Assembly: GCA_023212725.1 (NCBI GenBank) | Contig: JALBYF010000086.1 | Span: 1-64,000 of the forward strand | Source of the DNA: Tranzscheliella williamsii | Taxonomy: Eukaryota > Basidiomycota > Ustilaginomycetes > Ustilaginales > Ustilaginaceae | Direction of reading: 5' to 3' | Length of the DNA stretch: 64,000 nt | Shown: piece by piece, positions 9,743 through 20,600 of the stretch | How positions within the stretch are numbered: position 1 is the stretch's first letter | Layout of the letters: each line of letters starts with the position of its first letter | The notes under the pieces: generated by a model | The model's input: only the letters and a program-made list of their open reading frames with translations | The model's database searches: none | Told to the model about the DNA's origin: nothing | Position numbers and translations under genes: made by a program

Positions 9743-10917
9743 CCTGAAGGTTTAGTGTCTCGACCAATTGCGATCTCTGGCGTCTTACTGAACCGAAGCG
9801 GCAGTACTACAAAAAGGAGAGGCAGTGAGAGGCCATCAAGTTGCTCTTAGAAGGAAGAGATGAGGAAGTAACCAAAGGCGGCGGGCTGGAGTGGGGAGAT
9901 AGCAAGCTGCATCGGGCCGGACTAGTGCGCGTCGAGCTTTACGTTCTCAGTCACGAACGAGTTACTTATTACATTCATCCCTCAAGCTCGGTACAAGAAC
10001 CGGCAAGAGCTTTATTATGGTTGCGCTTTCACGAGTACCACCCATGATGAAACCCGATCTTGGCGATTATAACGATCGGCGATCCAAGCAATTTGGCGGA
10101 GTGTTCTAACATTGAGGTGAAATGAAACAGTGTACCTTTCCCTTTCTTCAGCAGCTCAGCTTTTCGACTCACGCTAGACGGAATCACGCTCTGTTCTCGC
10201 TAGCTTTATTTCTAGAGACTTGAAAGTGGCGAGAGGAGCGGCAACGTGGAATAAAACCGCCAGGCGGGGATGGGTGGGCAAACACAAAAAGCACTCAACA
10301 CATGGTCTTGCTCAATGTCTCTTCCCACGCCCGCTCACGATCGTTTCCTCTGGCACGCCTAGTCTCAGTGAGTCGCTGAACTTGCCCAGCCAGTGCAACG
10401 CTTACACTCTTCAGTTCATGCACAACTATGCACAACGGTTTCTGAAGTTGGTAAGCAAGCGGATCCCCAGCAAGCCAACAACAGTAACTGAAATCAACGA
10501 CAATTTCAATGCTGAGAACAACACGACAACCCCAAGTTCGCCCGATAGAACTTTTCCCGCTTCCCCTGGTTTCGACTAATTTTACCTCGAACTGATCAGC
10601 ACAGCCCGTTGCCTATATCTCCTTTCCAAACCGACCTTGATCCAATGCAACGTCTTCTCCGCCCCTCACAACGCACTTCTTCGCTCTCTCTCCTTTGCAC
10701 TGGAAAAGACCCGACATACACTCGTCCCCATACTCCTGATCGGCGGGGATCGGCCACGGCTGTCACTATAACGTGACGGAGGCCTTTTGTACCTCGCGGT
10801 TGGAACTTTACAAACGGGCAGGCAGTGCACAGTCCTGCTTCTGCCTCTCAGGCTTACCCAGCTTCCCCTCAAGTCATTGATCGTGATCGACGTACTTCGA
10901 CTATCGCACCCTTTAGC
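9743..10917. promoter_or_regulatory. Divergent intergenic region
   Basis: These 1175 bases separate the ABCD transporter (minus) from the PH-domain gene (plus). The stretch just upstream of 10918 is pyrimidine-rich and in frame with the PH gene from 10825, but it begins with GTG, so I treat it as leader. A 5' non-coding exon is possible. I see no other gene. Confidence 0.5.
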
Positions 10918-13900
10918 ATGGCCCAACAGGACTTCAACCACCGGGCAACCGCTTCTGGCCCCGCAAGGCACAGTCACAGCCAATCGACCAGTGTACTTCT
11001 AGGCAGTCAGTCTTCTCGGCAGCAGAATGGACAGTCGCAACAGCAGGCTGGCTACCAGAGGTCGGTTAGCATGCGTCCCATGTCCGCTTTCCAACCGTTG
11101 GACAACCCGGGTTTCTACGCTGCAGGCGCGAGCAGCCCCACCTCGCCCCGACCTACTTCACCCACCGGCTCCACTGCCAGGTCTATCCGGTCTATGCAGC
11201 CACCTCTCACCTTCAAGAGCCAAGATCTTCGGAGTGCCCTGAGCCTCCAAGAATCGCAGCAAAAGAAGCTATATATGGAAGGCTATCTTCTCAAGCGCGA
11301 TGACCTTGGCACTGATGGAAAGCCGGTACATTCTGGCGAAGACAAACGCAGCTGGACCGAATGTTTCGTGCAACTCTCTGGCACCGTTCTCAGCTTATGG
11401 AATGTGCAGCAAATGGAAGAGGCGGCCACACACGGCACCGAGGTACCGCCTACTTACATCAATATCACCGATTCCTTTGTCGATTTTATCGGTTTACTCA
11501 TCGAAGACCCCAAGCTGGTTCCGAACAGCCGAGGACGCTATCACCATGCCTTTGCTATCAATTCTGCAGGCAATAACAGAACCTTGTTTTGCTTCCGGGA
11601 TGCCCCTCCCTTTCCACCTGACACTATCGAGCAGTGGCTCGCCCCCGAGCATCGACAAAAACCGGAGCATCGCATGGTGATCGGTTGGCTGAATCTTGGG
11701 CATCGTCATCTTCAGGCTTGGATCAACGCTATTCGATTAGCGTCATGGGAGAAGGTGCGCCTTGAAGAGATTTACACCGGGGCCCTCATTCGGGCTCGTC
11801 TTGGCGCTGTCGCAGTACCTGGCTCAGATTCCGGTGCTGCGAAAGAGTCGTCTTCTGCTGGATCATCCTCAGAACTGTCGATCAAGTCTCCGCTTACCAA
11901 AGGAAAGATGGAAGGTTGGGTAAAGGCACGCTTCATGGGCACAACCGAGTGGAAGAAGGTTTGGTTGGTGCTCACCGACCACAAGCCTGACGAGTCCGAA
12001 TTCGGCGCTAAGAAAAAGTTCTGGAAGCTTGGCGGATCTGGTGATCGATCCAGTGTCATGAGCATGAACAGCGTATCTAGCGGTGCGCCCGGCGTGCCCG
12101 GTGGAGCAGGTAGTGAGCTGCCTCCGCCCCCCGGTGGCAATGGCGCTGCTGGTGTCGCGAGCTTCTTCGAGTCCAAGAAGGCGAAAAAGCCCTTTACAAC
12201 CCTTATCTACGCCGCTCACACTTTTGCAGTATATCCGTCGCGACCAGAACTGGTAGAGGGCTCTAGTCTGTTCAAGATTGAAGGTGTTTTCCCTTCCAGC
12301 TCTGTCCTCTCTGCCACCCATCGTGTTCGATCCACTGGGTGGGTGATGCTCATGCCGGAGCTCGAAGGAACCGGTAGCAAAGGTGCCAATGCCGAGATGA
12401 TGAAATGGATCATCGCTTTCATGGATTGCTTCAAGCTATACGGGCGGCCCCACAATTTCATCTGGGAAGCTCGAGATCCCGTTTCTCCTTTCTTTGCCTA
12501 CCCCATCGGACCTTTCAAGGATCGGCTTTTCCTCGATCGAGAACTTGCAGAGTTTCTCGAAATCGCCCGTGAAGATCATCTTACCACTCGATCCTCCTTG
12601 CATGGCATCATGGCTGCCAGAATGCGGGGTGAGCGTACCAAAATCCTACAACCCCTCCCTCCCCCAGCCTCACAAGCGGGCCCAGTTAACAAGGGCGATT
12701 CTTCCGGTAATCCAGCTCAAAACACTGCCCAGCAACCGAAACAGCTTGCCTCACTCGCACAGACATTGCCGCCCCTCGACTTTGATTCTGCACAGAACAA
12801 AGACATCTCTGGTCACACGGCCCCATCGGCCACAGAAGCGATGACCAGCAACGGTAGCCGTGGTTCTGATCCTCAACCAGGCGTAGCCACAGAGTTTCAA
12901 AATCCAGGAGCGGTTGGCGTCAACTCGGGCCCTAGCGCGGTCTCACCAACTTTGGACGGACCCGGACCTCGCCGCGAAGATAGAGCCGGCTTGCATCTCA
13001 TCGCTCAGCAGCCTGATGACACGCTCTACCGCTCGCCCCATAGCGTGGAAGGCGCCTCTTCTTCTCCTTTACGGGAAGATACTGCTGTTGAGTCTGCATC
13101 TGTGCAAATGGCCCCTGCACCTGCAACTGCACATGCACCTGCACCTGCAACTGCACATGCACCTGCACCTGTGCAGACGCAAGCAGGTTTTAAGCAACAG
13201 CAGTCAGCCACTGAGTCGCGGAATGGACCCCTATCCGCAGATCCACTGGACGCGCAAGCCGCTGAGCCTCTGTCCGCCATCGAAGCTCTACGATCTGCTA
13301 GCGTCTCTCCCTCGACACACACACACACCACAGATTCTTCACTGGCCTATATGAAGCCGTCCAGTAAACCTGCTTCGTCTAATATGCAACCATATGCACC
13401 CGCGACCCGAGTTACACAAAGCTTCGGTCCTTCGGGGCGAGGCGCTGAACAGGCGCAGAGCGACAACAATCGCCACCAGCGAGCCTCTGACCTCAAGCGA
13501 GACTCTGACCTACCGACCAATTATGACGAGAGTGCCTTGTTTTACATGGCTTCAATATCCGACCAGCTTCCGGCCATCGCATCGCACGTGGCGCCCTCTG
13601 ACAGGCCTTCTACTGTCCAACCCCCACAAGCCTCACAAAGGCTCGGACAAACATCCGAAGCCACGTCAGCCGCTCCCACTGAGAGCACGCATGCTACCAG
13701 GGTATCGTCAGAGTCTTCCCCTCACGAGTTGGATGCGCAGACGAAGATCGGGTTTGTCCCGGCTCAACGGTCTGCTCAGCTGCAGGAAGATACGATCAAT
13801 GACGACGCCCTCGCCGCTTACTCATTCTTGGAACAACCTCCTTCGCCTGCGACCAGGGTGAAGAGCATTTCTTCTGTGACGTCTAGGGTAGACTCGCCTC

Positions 13901-15387
13901 AAGTTCACAAACGTCCTCCATCAACAACATCTGGCCAGCATCCTGCCAACCAAGATACCACTAAGAGTTCAGCCGTAACCGCTGCAGACGGTGTACGTCC
14001 TACTTATGCCCCGTATCCTTCCACCTTTGGTCAGAATAAAAGAGTAATGGAACGCAAGACAGCCGCCGAGCTTCAAGCTCAGGCGCACCAAGAGGCACTG
14101 TCGCGCCCCGGGCGATCTGGCGTAAGCAAGCTGAAAGGGCCGCGGCGTGCTGGATGGGCTGATGACAGCGAGGAGGAGGAGGATGACGAAGAGGAGGATG
14201 ATGATGACGAGGACGAAGATCACAAGAAAGAAGCGAGAGAGGCCTCCAGTACGAAGACGTCGCACGCTTTGCCTGAAGGTACAGGGTCAAGCTCACCGTC
14301 TGCCATGACAGACTCCGTTGGCAGCATTGGCCGCCATGTTGAACCTTCACCCCATGCATCTTATGGTGCAAGTCATCTAGCCGCAGGTCTTTCCGATTCA
14401 CGCTCCCAGTCCCCCGCCCGAGCAGGTCGACCTCATCCCTCGATGCAGGCCAACAATCGGCAATCGATGTTCAATAGCCATCTGATGGCCAGTCACGGTG
14501 GCGACACGCCTCCTCAAGGCGCTTTCACCCGCGATCGACAGACTTTCTTGCAGCTCAACCCCGAGGAGCAGCCTGGCGCGATGACGGCGGTCTTCACGCC
14601 TCACGGGTTGGTACAGGCCGGTGCGCAAGACAAAGCAGAGAGGTCAGCCAAAGCACAGGAGGCTGAAGCGAGAACCTTCGGTACGCATATGGTCAATGTG
14701 CCGAACAAGCCGCCGCCTCCTCAAGCGGGACTCCTCGGTGCAATCACAGCCCACGAAAGAGATCGCAAGGGCGCAGGCGGGTATGGAGCCACGCTGACCG
14801 AGCGAGAAAGAGAAAGATTGGCCGCCGAAAGGCGTCAAAGAGAAGAGGACGCCCTCCGGCAGCAACAGCAACAACAACAGCAACAGCAGATGCAACAAAT
14901 GGCGTACTTCAACCCGATGATGTACCAACAGATGATGATGGGCGGGATGATGCCGGGGATGGGAATGATGGGTATGGGAATGCCTCAAATGGGCGGTTAC
15001 GCTGGTTCACAAATGGGCGGTAGCCACATGGGCGGTATGGGCGGGTTTGATCCTATGATGGCTCAGCAACAAGCCATGCAAGCGGCGCAGATGGCCTACA
15101 TGAGCGCACTGTCTCAAGCTCATCAGGAGGGTTCAGCCCTCGGCCACGGCTCGATGATGGGCCATGGCTCTCCCGGTGCAGCCCCACCCTCTACCATGGG
15201 AATGCCCATGGGTAGCATGCCGTTCATGGCAAGCCCACACATGAGTATGATGAGCTCACCGTTCCCAGCCTTCATGGCCCCCTCAGCCATGGGCAGTCCA
15301 ACATCGGACCCAGGCGCCAATCTACCTCGTCCGCCGTCTATGAAGCCGAATTCAAGCAACGGGCAGACAAACGGCGGTCAAAGTTGA
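10918..15387 (+). CDS. Large PH-domain protein, Skg3/Caf120-like
   Basis: The protein has 1489 residues from the first ATG (MAQQDFNHRA). A first PH domain lies at about residues 115-245, beginning KKLYMEGYLLKRDD, with an inserted loop. A second PH-like segment starts at GKMEGWVKARFMGTTEWKK (about 329) and ends near FKLYGRPHNFIWE (about 520). This double arrangement with a long disordered tail matches fungal Skg3/Caf120-type proteins, which are linked to the bud neck and the Ccr4-Not complex. The tail has an APATAH-type tandem repeat, a run of acidic residues (about 1083-1100), a glutamine run (about 1318-1328) and Met/Gly-rich repeats at the end. Orthology to Skg3 or Caf120 is inferred from architecture. 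The gene ends 46 bases from the convergent methyltransferase stop. Confidence 0.82.
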   Translation: MAQQDFNHRATASGPARHSHSQSTSVLLGSQSSRQQNGQSQQQAGYQRSVSMRPMSAFQPLDNPGFYAAGASSPTSPRPTSPTGSTARSIRSMQPPLTFKSQDLRSALSLQESQQKKLYMEGYLLKRDDLGTDGKPVHSGEDKRSWTECFVQLSGTVLSLWNVQQMEEAATHGTEVPPTYINITDSFVDFIGLLIEDPKLVPNSRGRYHHAFAINSAGNNRTLFCFRDAPPFPPDTIEQWLAPEHRQKPEHRMVIGWLNLGHRHLQAWINAIRLASWEKVRLEEIYTGALIRARLGAVAVPGSDSGAAKESSSAGSSSELSIKSPLTKGKMEGWVKARFMGTTEWKKVWLVLTDHKPDESEFGAKKKFWKLGGSGDRSSVMSMNSVSSGAPGVPGGAGSELPPPPGGNGAAGVASFFESKKAKKPFTTLIYAAHTFAVYPSRPELVEGSSLFKIEGVFPSSSVLSATHRVRSTGWVMLMPELEGTGSKGANAEMMKWIIAFMDCFKLYGRPHNFIWEARDPVSPFFAYPIGPFKDRLFLDRELAEFLEIAREDHLTTRSSLHGIMAARMRGERTKILQPLPPPASQAGPVNKGDSSGNPAQNTAQQPKQLASLAQTLPPLDFDSAQNKDISGHTAPSATEAMTSNGSRGSDPQPGVATEFQNPGAVGVNSGPSAVSPTLDGPGPRREDRAGLHLIAQQPDDTLYRSPHSVEGASSSPLREDTAVESASVQMAPAPATAHAPAPATAHAPAPVQTQAGFKQQQSATESRNGPLSADPLDAQAAEPLSAIEALRSASVSPSTHTHTTDSSLAYMKPSSKPASSNMQPYAPATRVTQSFGPSGRGAEQAQSDNNRHQRASDLKRDSDLPTNYDESALFYMASISDQLPAIASHVAPSDRPSTVQPPQASQRLGQTSEATSAAPTESTHATRVSSESSPHELDAQTKIGFVPAQRSAQLQEDTINDDALAAYSFLEQPPSPATRVKSISSVTSRVDSPQVHKRPPSTTSGQHPANQDTTKSSAVTAADGVRPTYAPYPSTFGQNKRVMERKTAAELQAQAHQEALSRPGRSGVSKLKGPRRAGWADDSEEEEDDEEEDDDDEDEDHKKEAREASSTKTSHALPEGTGSSSPSAMTDSVGSIGRHVEPSPHASYGASHLAAGLSDSRSQSPARAGRPHPSMQANNRQSMFNSHLMASHGGDTPPQGAFTRDRQTFLQLNPEEQPGAMTAVFTPHGLVQAGAQDKAERSAKAQEAEARTFGTHMVNVPNKPPPPQAGLLGAITAHERDRKGAGGYGATLTERERERLAAERRQREEDALRQQQQQQQQQQMQQMAYFNPMMYQQMMMGGMMPGMGMMGMGMPQMGGYAGSQMGGSHMGGMGGFDPMMAQQQAMQAAQMAYMSALSQAHQEGSALGHGSMMGHGSPGAAPPSTMGMPMGSMPFMASPHMSMMSSPFPAFMAPSAMGSPTSDPGANLPRPPSMKPNSSNGQTNGGQS
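13111..13170 (+). repeat. In-frame GCACCTGCA minisatellite in the PH-domain gene
   Basis: Near-perfect tandem units of GCACCTGCACCTGCAACTGCACAT encode alternating Ala-Pro-Ala-Thr-Ala-His residues. A separate run of alternating C and A lies at about 13316-13330. Both are in frame and are probably variable in length between strains. Confidence 0.75.
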
Positions 15388-15433
15388 CGCAACAATGAAC
15401 ACACGCATGCTTTGTAGGGAATATTCCATATTG

Positions 15434-16339
15434 TTATTGCTCAACGTTACAGTCACTCTCGTTCTGTGTTGGGACTGATATCTTCCATGCTGCGAATGAA
15501 ACGAAACCCTTCTCCGACCGTTCCTCTAGCGAGACGAGGCGCCAGTTTAGGCTACTTCGTATCCACTTGCAGAGGAATTCAGCAAGGCTTTCGTCGCTGC
15601 GCATTTCGCAAGACATGAGGACGATGGTCCGATTCGGTTCCACGAACGCATTGAGGGTTGCGACTAAGGCATCGAACAAGCCCGGATTGTAGACACAGTC
15701 GCAACAGACGATGAGATCCGGCAGTTGACCATCGAAGTGTTGCAGTATGGCCTTTGTGCGCAGCTGTGTCTGATGCGGTGAGGGTGAGCGAAGAAAGTCG
15801 AACCAGTCCAGGGCTGCTGCATGGCAATTAGACAAAACGCTGACATTCTTCTGTATAAGCGGCAAGAGCTCTTGCTGGTCGGTAGCGAGCCATGAAGCAG
15901 TCTGCGAAGCGACTAGAGCAGGCAGCGCTCCTGTTCCTGCACCAAGCTCTAAGACACAACTTTGGCTCAAGGCTTTGAGGTCGAAAAGATGGCCTTGCAG
16001 GATCTGAACAGCTAGATAGACTGCAGATCTCCAAAGCACACTGCCTGTATTGCCTTTTGACGAACGCAAGCTGGTGACGTCCTGATGAATCCTAGTGACA
16101 ATTGACCCTGTAAGTTCTCTATCGCTTATCCCGGATGACCATGACTCGCCATCGATGGCGACGAAGATACTATCGGATGTGTGATTGACGTAACCGAGAC
16201 CACCCTCATGCTGAGCTCTTGCATTCAACGTCCACAGGAGGAATATCTCTTCGTCAACGTCTATCACTGCTCGGCCTGGAGCGAGTTTTATGAGCGCAGA
16301 AGGCGGTCGCGGCAGCTCATCTTCGTTATTGCCTTCCAT
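15434..16339 (-). CDS. SAM-dependent lysine methyltransferase, Rkm5/METTL21 type
   Basis: The 301-residue protein starts MEGNNEDELPRPP. The SAM-binding motif I is VLELGAGTGALPALVA (about residue 130). The family-typical acidic motif is LPDLIVCCDCVYNPGLFDALV, similar to the DxxY segment of METTL21-class enzymes. These enzymes trimethylate lysines on ribosomal proteins, chaperones or elongation factors; yeast Rkm5 acts on ribosomal protein L1. The N-terminal segment before motif I, with a beta-strand-rich WTLNARAQHEGGLGYV, fits Rkm5 better than animal METTL21. The substrate cannot be read from the sequence. It is divergent from the glycosidase gene over 1.3 kb. Confidence 0.82.
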   Translation of the reverse strand: MEGNNEDELPRPPSALIKLAPGRAVIDVDEEIFLLWTLNARAQHEGGLGYVNHTSDSIFVAIDGESWSSGISDRELTGSIVTRIHQDVTSLRSSKGNTGSVLWRSAVYLAVQILQGHLFDLKALSQSCVLELGAGTGALPALVASQTASWLATDQQELLPLIQKNVSVLSNCHAAALDWFDFLRSPSPHQTQLRTKAILQHFDGQLPDLIVCCDCVYNPGLFDALVATLNAFVEPNRTIVLMSCEMRSDESLAEFLCKWIRSSLNWRLVSLEERSEKGFVSFAAWKISVPTQNESDCNVEQ

Positions 16340-17641
16340 CTCTTTAAGTCCCTCTCATTTTAGAGCACCATGGCTGCGGTGAACGGAGCAACTTCCAATG
16401 TGGAAAAATCCAGGTGTCGCGATCAGGAGATGTTGGTCTCTTGGGTCTCTCAAGCGAATAACTGTGAATTTTTGTGAGTTGCAGAACAAGAAGAACAGGC
16501 GACGGGCAGCTAGCGACTTAACATAAGAGGACGGTACCCCACATGCACGAGCCAGCCACTAGCTGTAGGTCGAACCGGACGTAGGGATCAGGGTTGGCAA
16601 GGGCGCAGGTTCTGATTGGTCTGCTCCCCTGCGGGTGATTAGCACGAAAGCTGTGGATTACTTAACCCCGTGGGACAGCCCTCCGTCTGCATTGATTTTA
16701 GGAACAGGGATTCGCATGTGGGAAGATTTCGTGTGGGCGCGTAGACCAACTGGGTCCTTCTTATCGATGGTTCGCCTCGAGCCATCTCCGGCAATCGCAA
16801 CAGGTGATGTGAAGAGGAAGATGACCCTTGTCTGCATACAAGAATTTCGCCAAGCCACAGTCTCTTGCCTCGTCATCGCGAAGCGTCTTGCCTGTCGCCG
16901 ATCGGTAGTTCGAAACTCTGAGCAAAGCCTCCCTCAGAAAAGCCAGACGACCTCTCCATAGGAGAAAACGATCCTCACAGCACTTCAGGCCCCATCACGT
17001 TAGGTCTTTGCGCACATTAGTATGCCGCGATCACAGCTGGGCTGTTTCGTGGTTGGGGTGAGAGCATAGGAAGCGGGCCCAGCAAAATGACCAACCAAGT
17101 TGGGAGTCAAGTATGTAAATCGATGCGGAAGAGTGGACCCCCATCCTCCGCGTCGCCTCGCAAATGCGGGTTCGGCGACCCTTATAGCTGCGATCGTCGC
17201 TCATTCCGAAATTGTGTGCATTCAGCCAGATTGTGATTCACATTCTGGTGATCGTGATTGCGTTGCAGAAATCGCTTGGATCTTGCTTGACATCGTGGTT
17301 TGGGCATTGCTATTCCTGTATTGGCCTCACCGTAATCGTTGGCTTCTTGCCTGCTTTCAGTCACTGCAGGAAACTAACTTAGCCATAAGTCATCTTGCAT
17401 CTGCTTTCCGTTCCCCACCATCGTCTTGCGCTTGACACTCAGATTCCCTCGCGATCATCCCTTGGACCCGAGCTTCTGTTGCCCCTTGCTTTTCCTTTCT
17501 TCCGACATCGTCACACTCCTACTTGACTTTCTTCCTTCCATTCACATTCCCATCCATTGTGATTGTGATTCGACATTTTCGTGCTGGCTTTGCATTTGGC
17601 TCTACATATCGCGCGTCTAGCTCGTCTTGCCTGCGCGCATT
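16340..17641. promoter_or_regulatory. Divergent intergenic region with GTGATT words
   Basis: This 1.3-kb region lies between two divergent genes. The half near 17200-17580 has repeated GTGATTC/GTGATTG words (for example near 17230-17265 and 17555-17570), like motifs seen in other gaps of this window. A short ATG frame at 16371 (35 codons) has no recognisable features. I see no RNA gene. Confidence 0.45.
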
Positions 17642-20600
17642 ATGGCTTCCCATCTGCGCAAGGTCTTTGGGTCTGGCCGCACGAAATCGTCCGCCTCCAA
17701 TCATTCTCGGTCGCGAACGGAAGATGATCAGCCAAGCACTGGCCAGAATTCGCCAGCCAGTTCTCTAGGCAAGACTGCCTCCAAGGCTCTAGGCAGACAC
17801 GACCTCCCTTCCTCCCCTTCCGCACCCTCCGCCGCTGCATCTCTTTCCCTTCAAGCTGCTACCACCCCGTCCAAGACATCCGCACCCCACTCCCCTCTTT
17901 CTTCCCCCCTACCTGCATCTGAGCCAAAGCCGCAACCTTCTGCGTCTGTCGCCCAAACTGAGCCAGACAGAAGCGGTAGAAACACACCCACGCCTCGTGA
18001 TTCTGCATCCGCCGCCCCCTCCGCTCAGCCTGCTTCTGCTACCCACATGCCGGAAAACAACGAGACCAAGGAGCCTCTCACCATCAATATTCCTACTCCC
18101 GGTTCTGAGTCATCTCACGCTACTGCCGAGCTTCCCAAGAAGCCGTCCAAGTCCGAAAGCAAGAACACTACGCCCCGTGCGGAGATGACACCCGTCGGCG
18201 GCACCGTGGCCAAGCCGTCTTTCCATTCAAGAACCACCGCCGATCAGTTCAAGGCGGCTAATCATCCGGATAACGCTTACAAGTATGCCAACCCTCAGCA
18301 CTATTCCGCCCGTCCTGAAACTTATCACCGAAAATCGTTCAGCAACGCTCCTTCGGTTGGCGAGCCTACTCCGGCCGGCTCTCGTCGCCAGTCTGGCAGC
18401 GAGCACGACATTGGGCATGGACGTGGACCCACTGGAAACCTGAGCCACGCTGTCGACACCCGCCACAGTCATCACCACTTGCTCTCCACTGAAGACAAGC
18501 GCCTTCAGGAGGACCTCGAGAAGAAGCGACACTGGAAACGCTGGGGTCCTTTCCTCAGTGAACGCCAATGGGGTACCGTCCGCGAAGATTACTCTGCCAA
18601 CGGTGATGCATGGACTCATTTCCCACACGAATTAGCTCGTAGTCGAACTTTCCGATGGGGCGAAGATGGCCTTGCTGGCCTTTCGGACAACCATTGCAGA
18701 ATGGGTTTCAGTCTCGCCTTGTGGAACGGCAAAGATCGTATGCTCAAGGAACGTCTTTTCGGGCTCGCCAACAATGAAGGCAATCACGGTGAGGATGTCA
18801 AGGAACTCTATTGGTATTTGGACAGCACACCCACCCACAGTTATATGAAGATGCTTTACAAGTACCCTCAGGAATCCTACCCGTACGAGCTCTTTGTACG
18901 CGAATCCAGAAACCGAGGTCGTGATGTTGCTGAGTTTGAGATTACAGACACGGATCTCTTCGACGACGACAAGTATTGGGACGTTTTTGTCGAGTACGCA
19001 AAGGACCACGACGAGGAAAATGCCGTGTCCATTCGAATTAGCGCCTATAATCGAGGTCCTGAGCCTGCGGACCTGCACATTATTCCCCAGCTTTTCTTCC
19101 GCAACTACTGGTTCTGGCCCAAAGTGGAGCCTGAGAAGCCCAAGATGAAGCAAACCGGCGACTACATAATCCAGGCTGACCACCCCGAGCTCGGTCGATA
19201 CCACCTCTACTGCTCCACCAGTCCGGCCCCTAGCGCACCTCCCGCTAAACGAGGACAAGCTCCTGAACCGATCTCAGATGATGAAGTGGTTCCCGATCTC
19301 CTTTTCACCGAGAACGAGACGAATTTCGAGCGTCTCTACAACGGTCAGAATCGGAACATTTACGCCAAGGATGCCTTCCACGACCATATCATTCCAGCTC
19401 ACAGAATGGAGAAGGACCGGCCTGAGGCTGTACAGAAATCCCGGACCATCAGGAAGACCGTCGTCCACAAAGAAAGGCGTCCCGTCCAGAAGTCGGGCGT
19501 GGACAAAGAAGATGGATTGAAACCGAACGGAAATTCAGATGCAGCTGTCGCGACGGAGGATCAATTTGGTAGCGTCGGACCAGCTGGCCATGGCACTAGC
19601 CAGGAGTACGAAGAGTACGATGTAGAGACCGAGGTAGACGAGGAGGAAATCTACTTTGAGAGCCCGGACGAGTCCCGGCCTATCCGGGACTACGTGAACC
19701 CCAACAAGGAGGGTACCAAGGCCGGAGCCCATTACGTTTTCCGACAAGTGCCTCCTTTCGGCGGATGTGCTGTTGTTCGCATGAAGCTCACTCCCAGGAC
19801 ACAGTCAGAAGATCCTGCCATTGACGATGATGAGCAGTTTGATGGCACAGTTGAGGCGCGAAGGTCAGAGGCGGACGAATTCTATGCCAAATTCATTTCT
19901 GGCCCCATGTCGGATGACATGAAGAACGTTATGCGACAAGCTTTGGCCGGAATGCTGTGGAACAAGCAGTTCTACATGTTCATTCAGCCCGAATGGCTCC
20001 GAGGCGACCCCGGCCAGCCTCCCCCGCCACCGGAGCGCAAGCGCATCAGAAACCACGATTGGAGGCATCTCCATATGGAGGACATCTTGTCCATGCCCGA
20101 CAAATGGGAGTACCCGTTCAGTGCTGTCTGGGACAGTGCGTTCCACTGCATACCGCTTGCCATGGTTGATCCAGCATTTGCCAAGAAGCAGCTAGATCTT
20201 TTCACTCGAGAATGGTATATGAAGCCTGATGGAGCTCTTCCTGCCTACGAATGGAACTTCTCAGATGTCAATCCACCCGTTCACGCCTGGGCCACCTTTA
20301 GAGTATTCAAGATCGAGCGAAAGATGTTCGGCAGGGAAGACCTTGACTTCCTTGAGAGAGTGTTCCAGAAGCTGCTCATCAACTTTACCTGGTGGGTCAA
20401 CCGCAAGGATTCGAGTGGGTCCAACGTTTTCGAAGGGGGCTTCTTGGGCCTCGACAACATTGGTCCTTTCAACCGATCTGAACCCTTGCCCACTGGCGGT
20501 ACGTTACGACAGGCCGATGGTACAGCTTGGATGGCTTTCTATGCTCTTAACATGCTCAACATGGCTCTGGAGCTGGCAAAGCACAATCCTACCTATGAAG

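Noticed and set aside
10825..10917. 31-residue extension of the PH-domain protein
   Set aside because: Begins with GTG; treated as leader or a possible spliced upstream exon.
16635..16961. 108-residue plus-strand frame in the promoter region
   Set aside because: No family features and no conserved-looking block; lies between divergent promoters.
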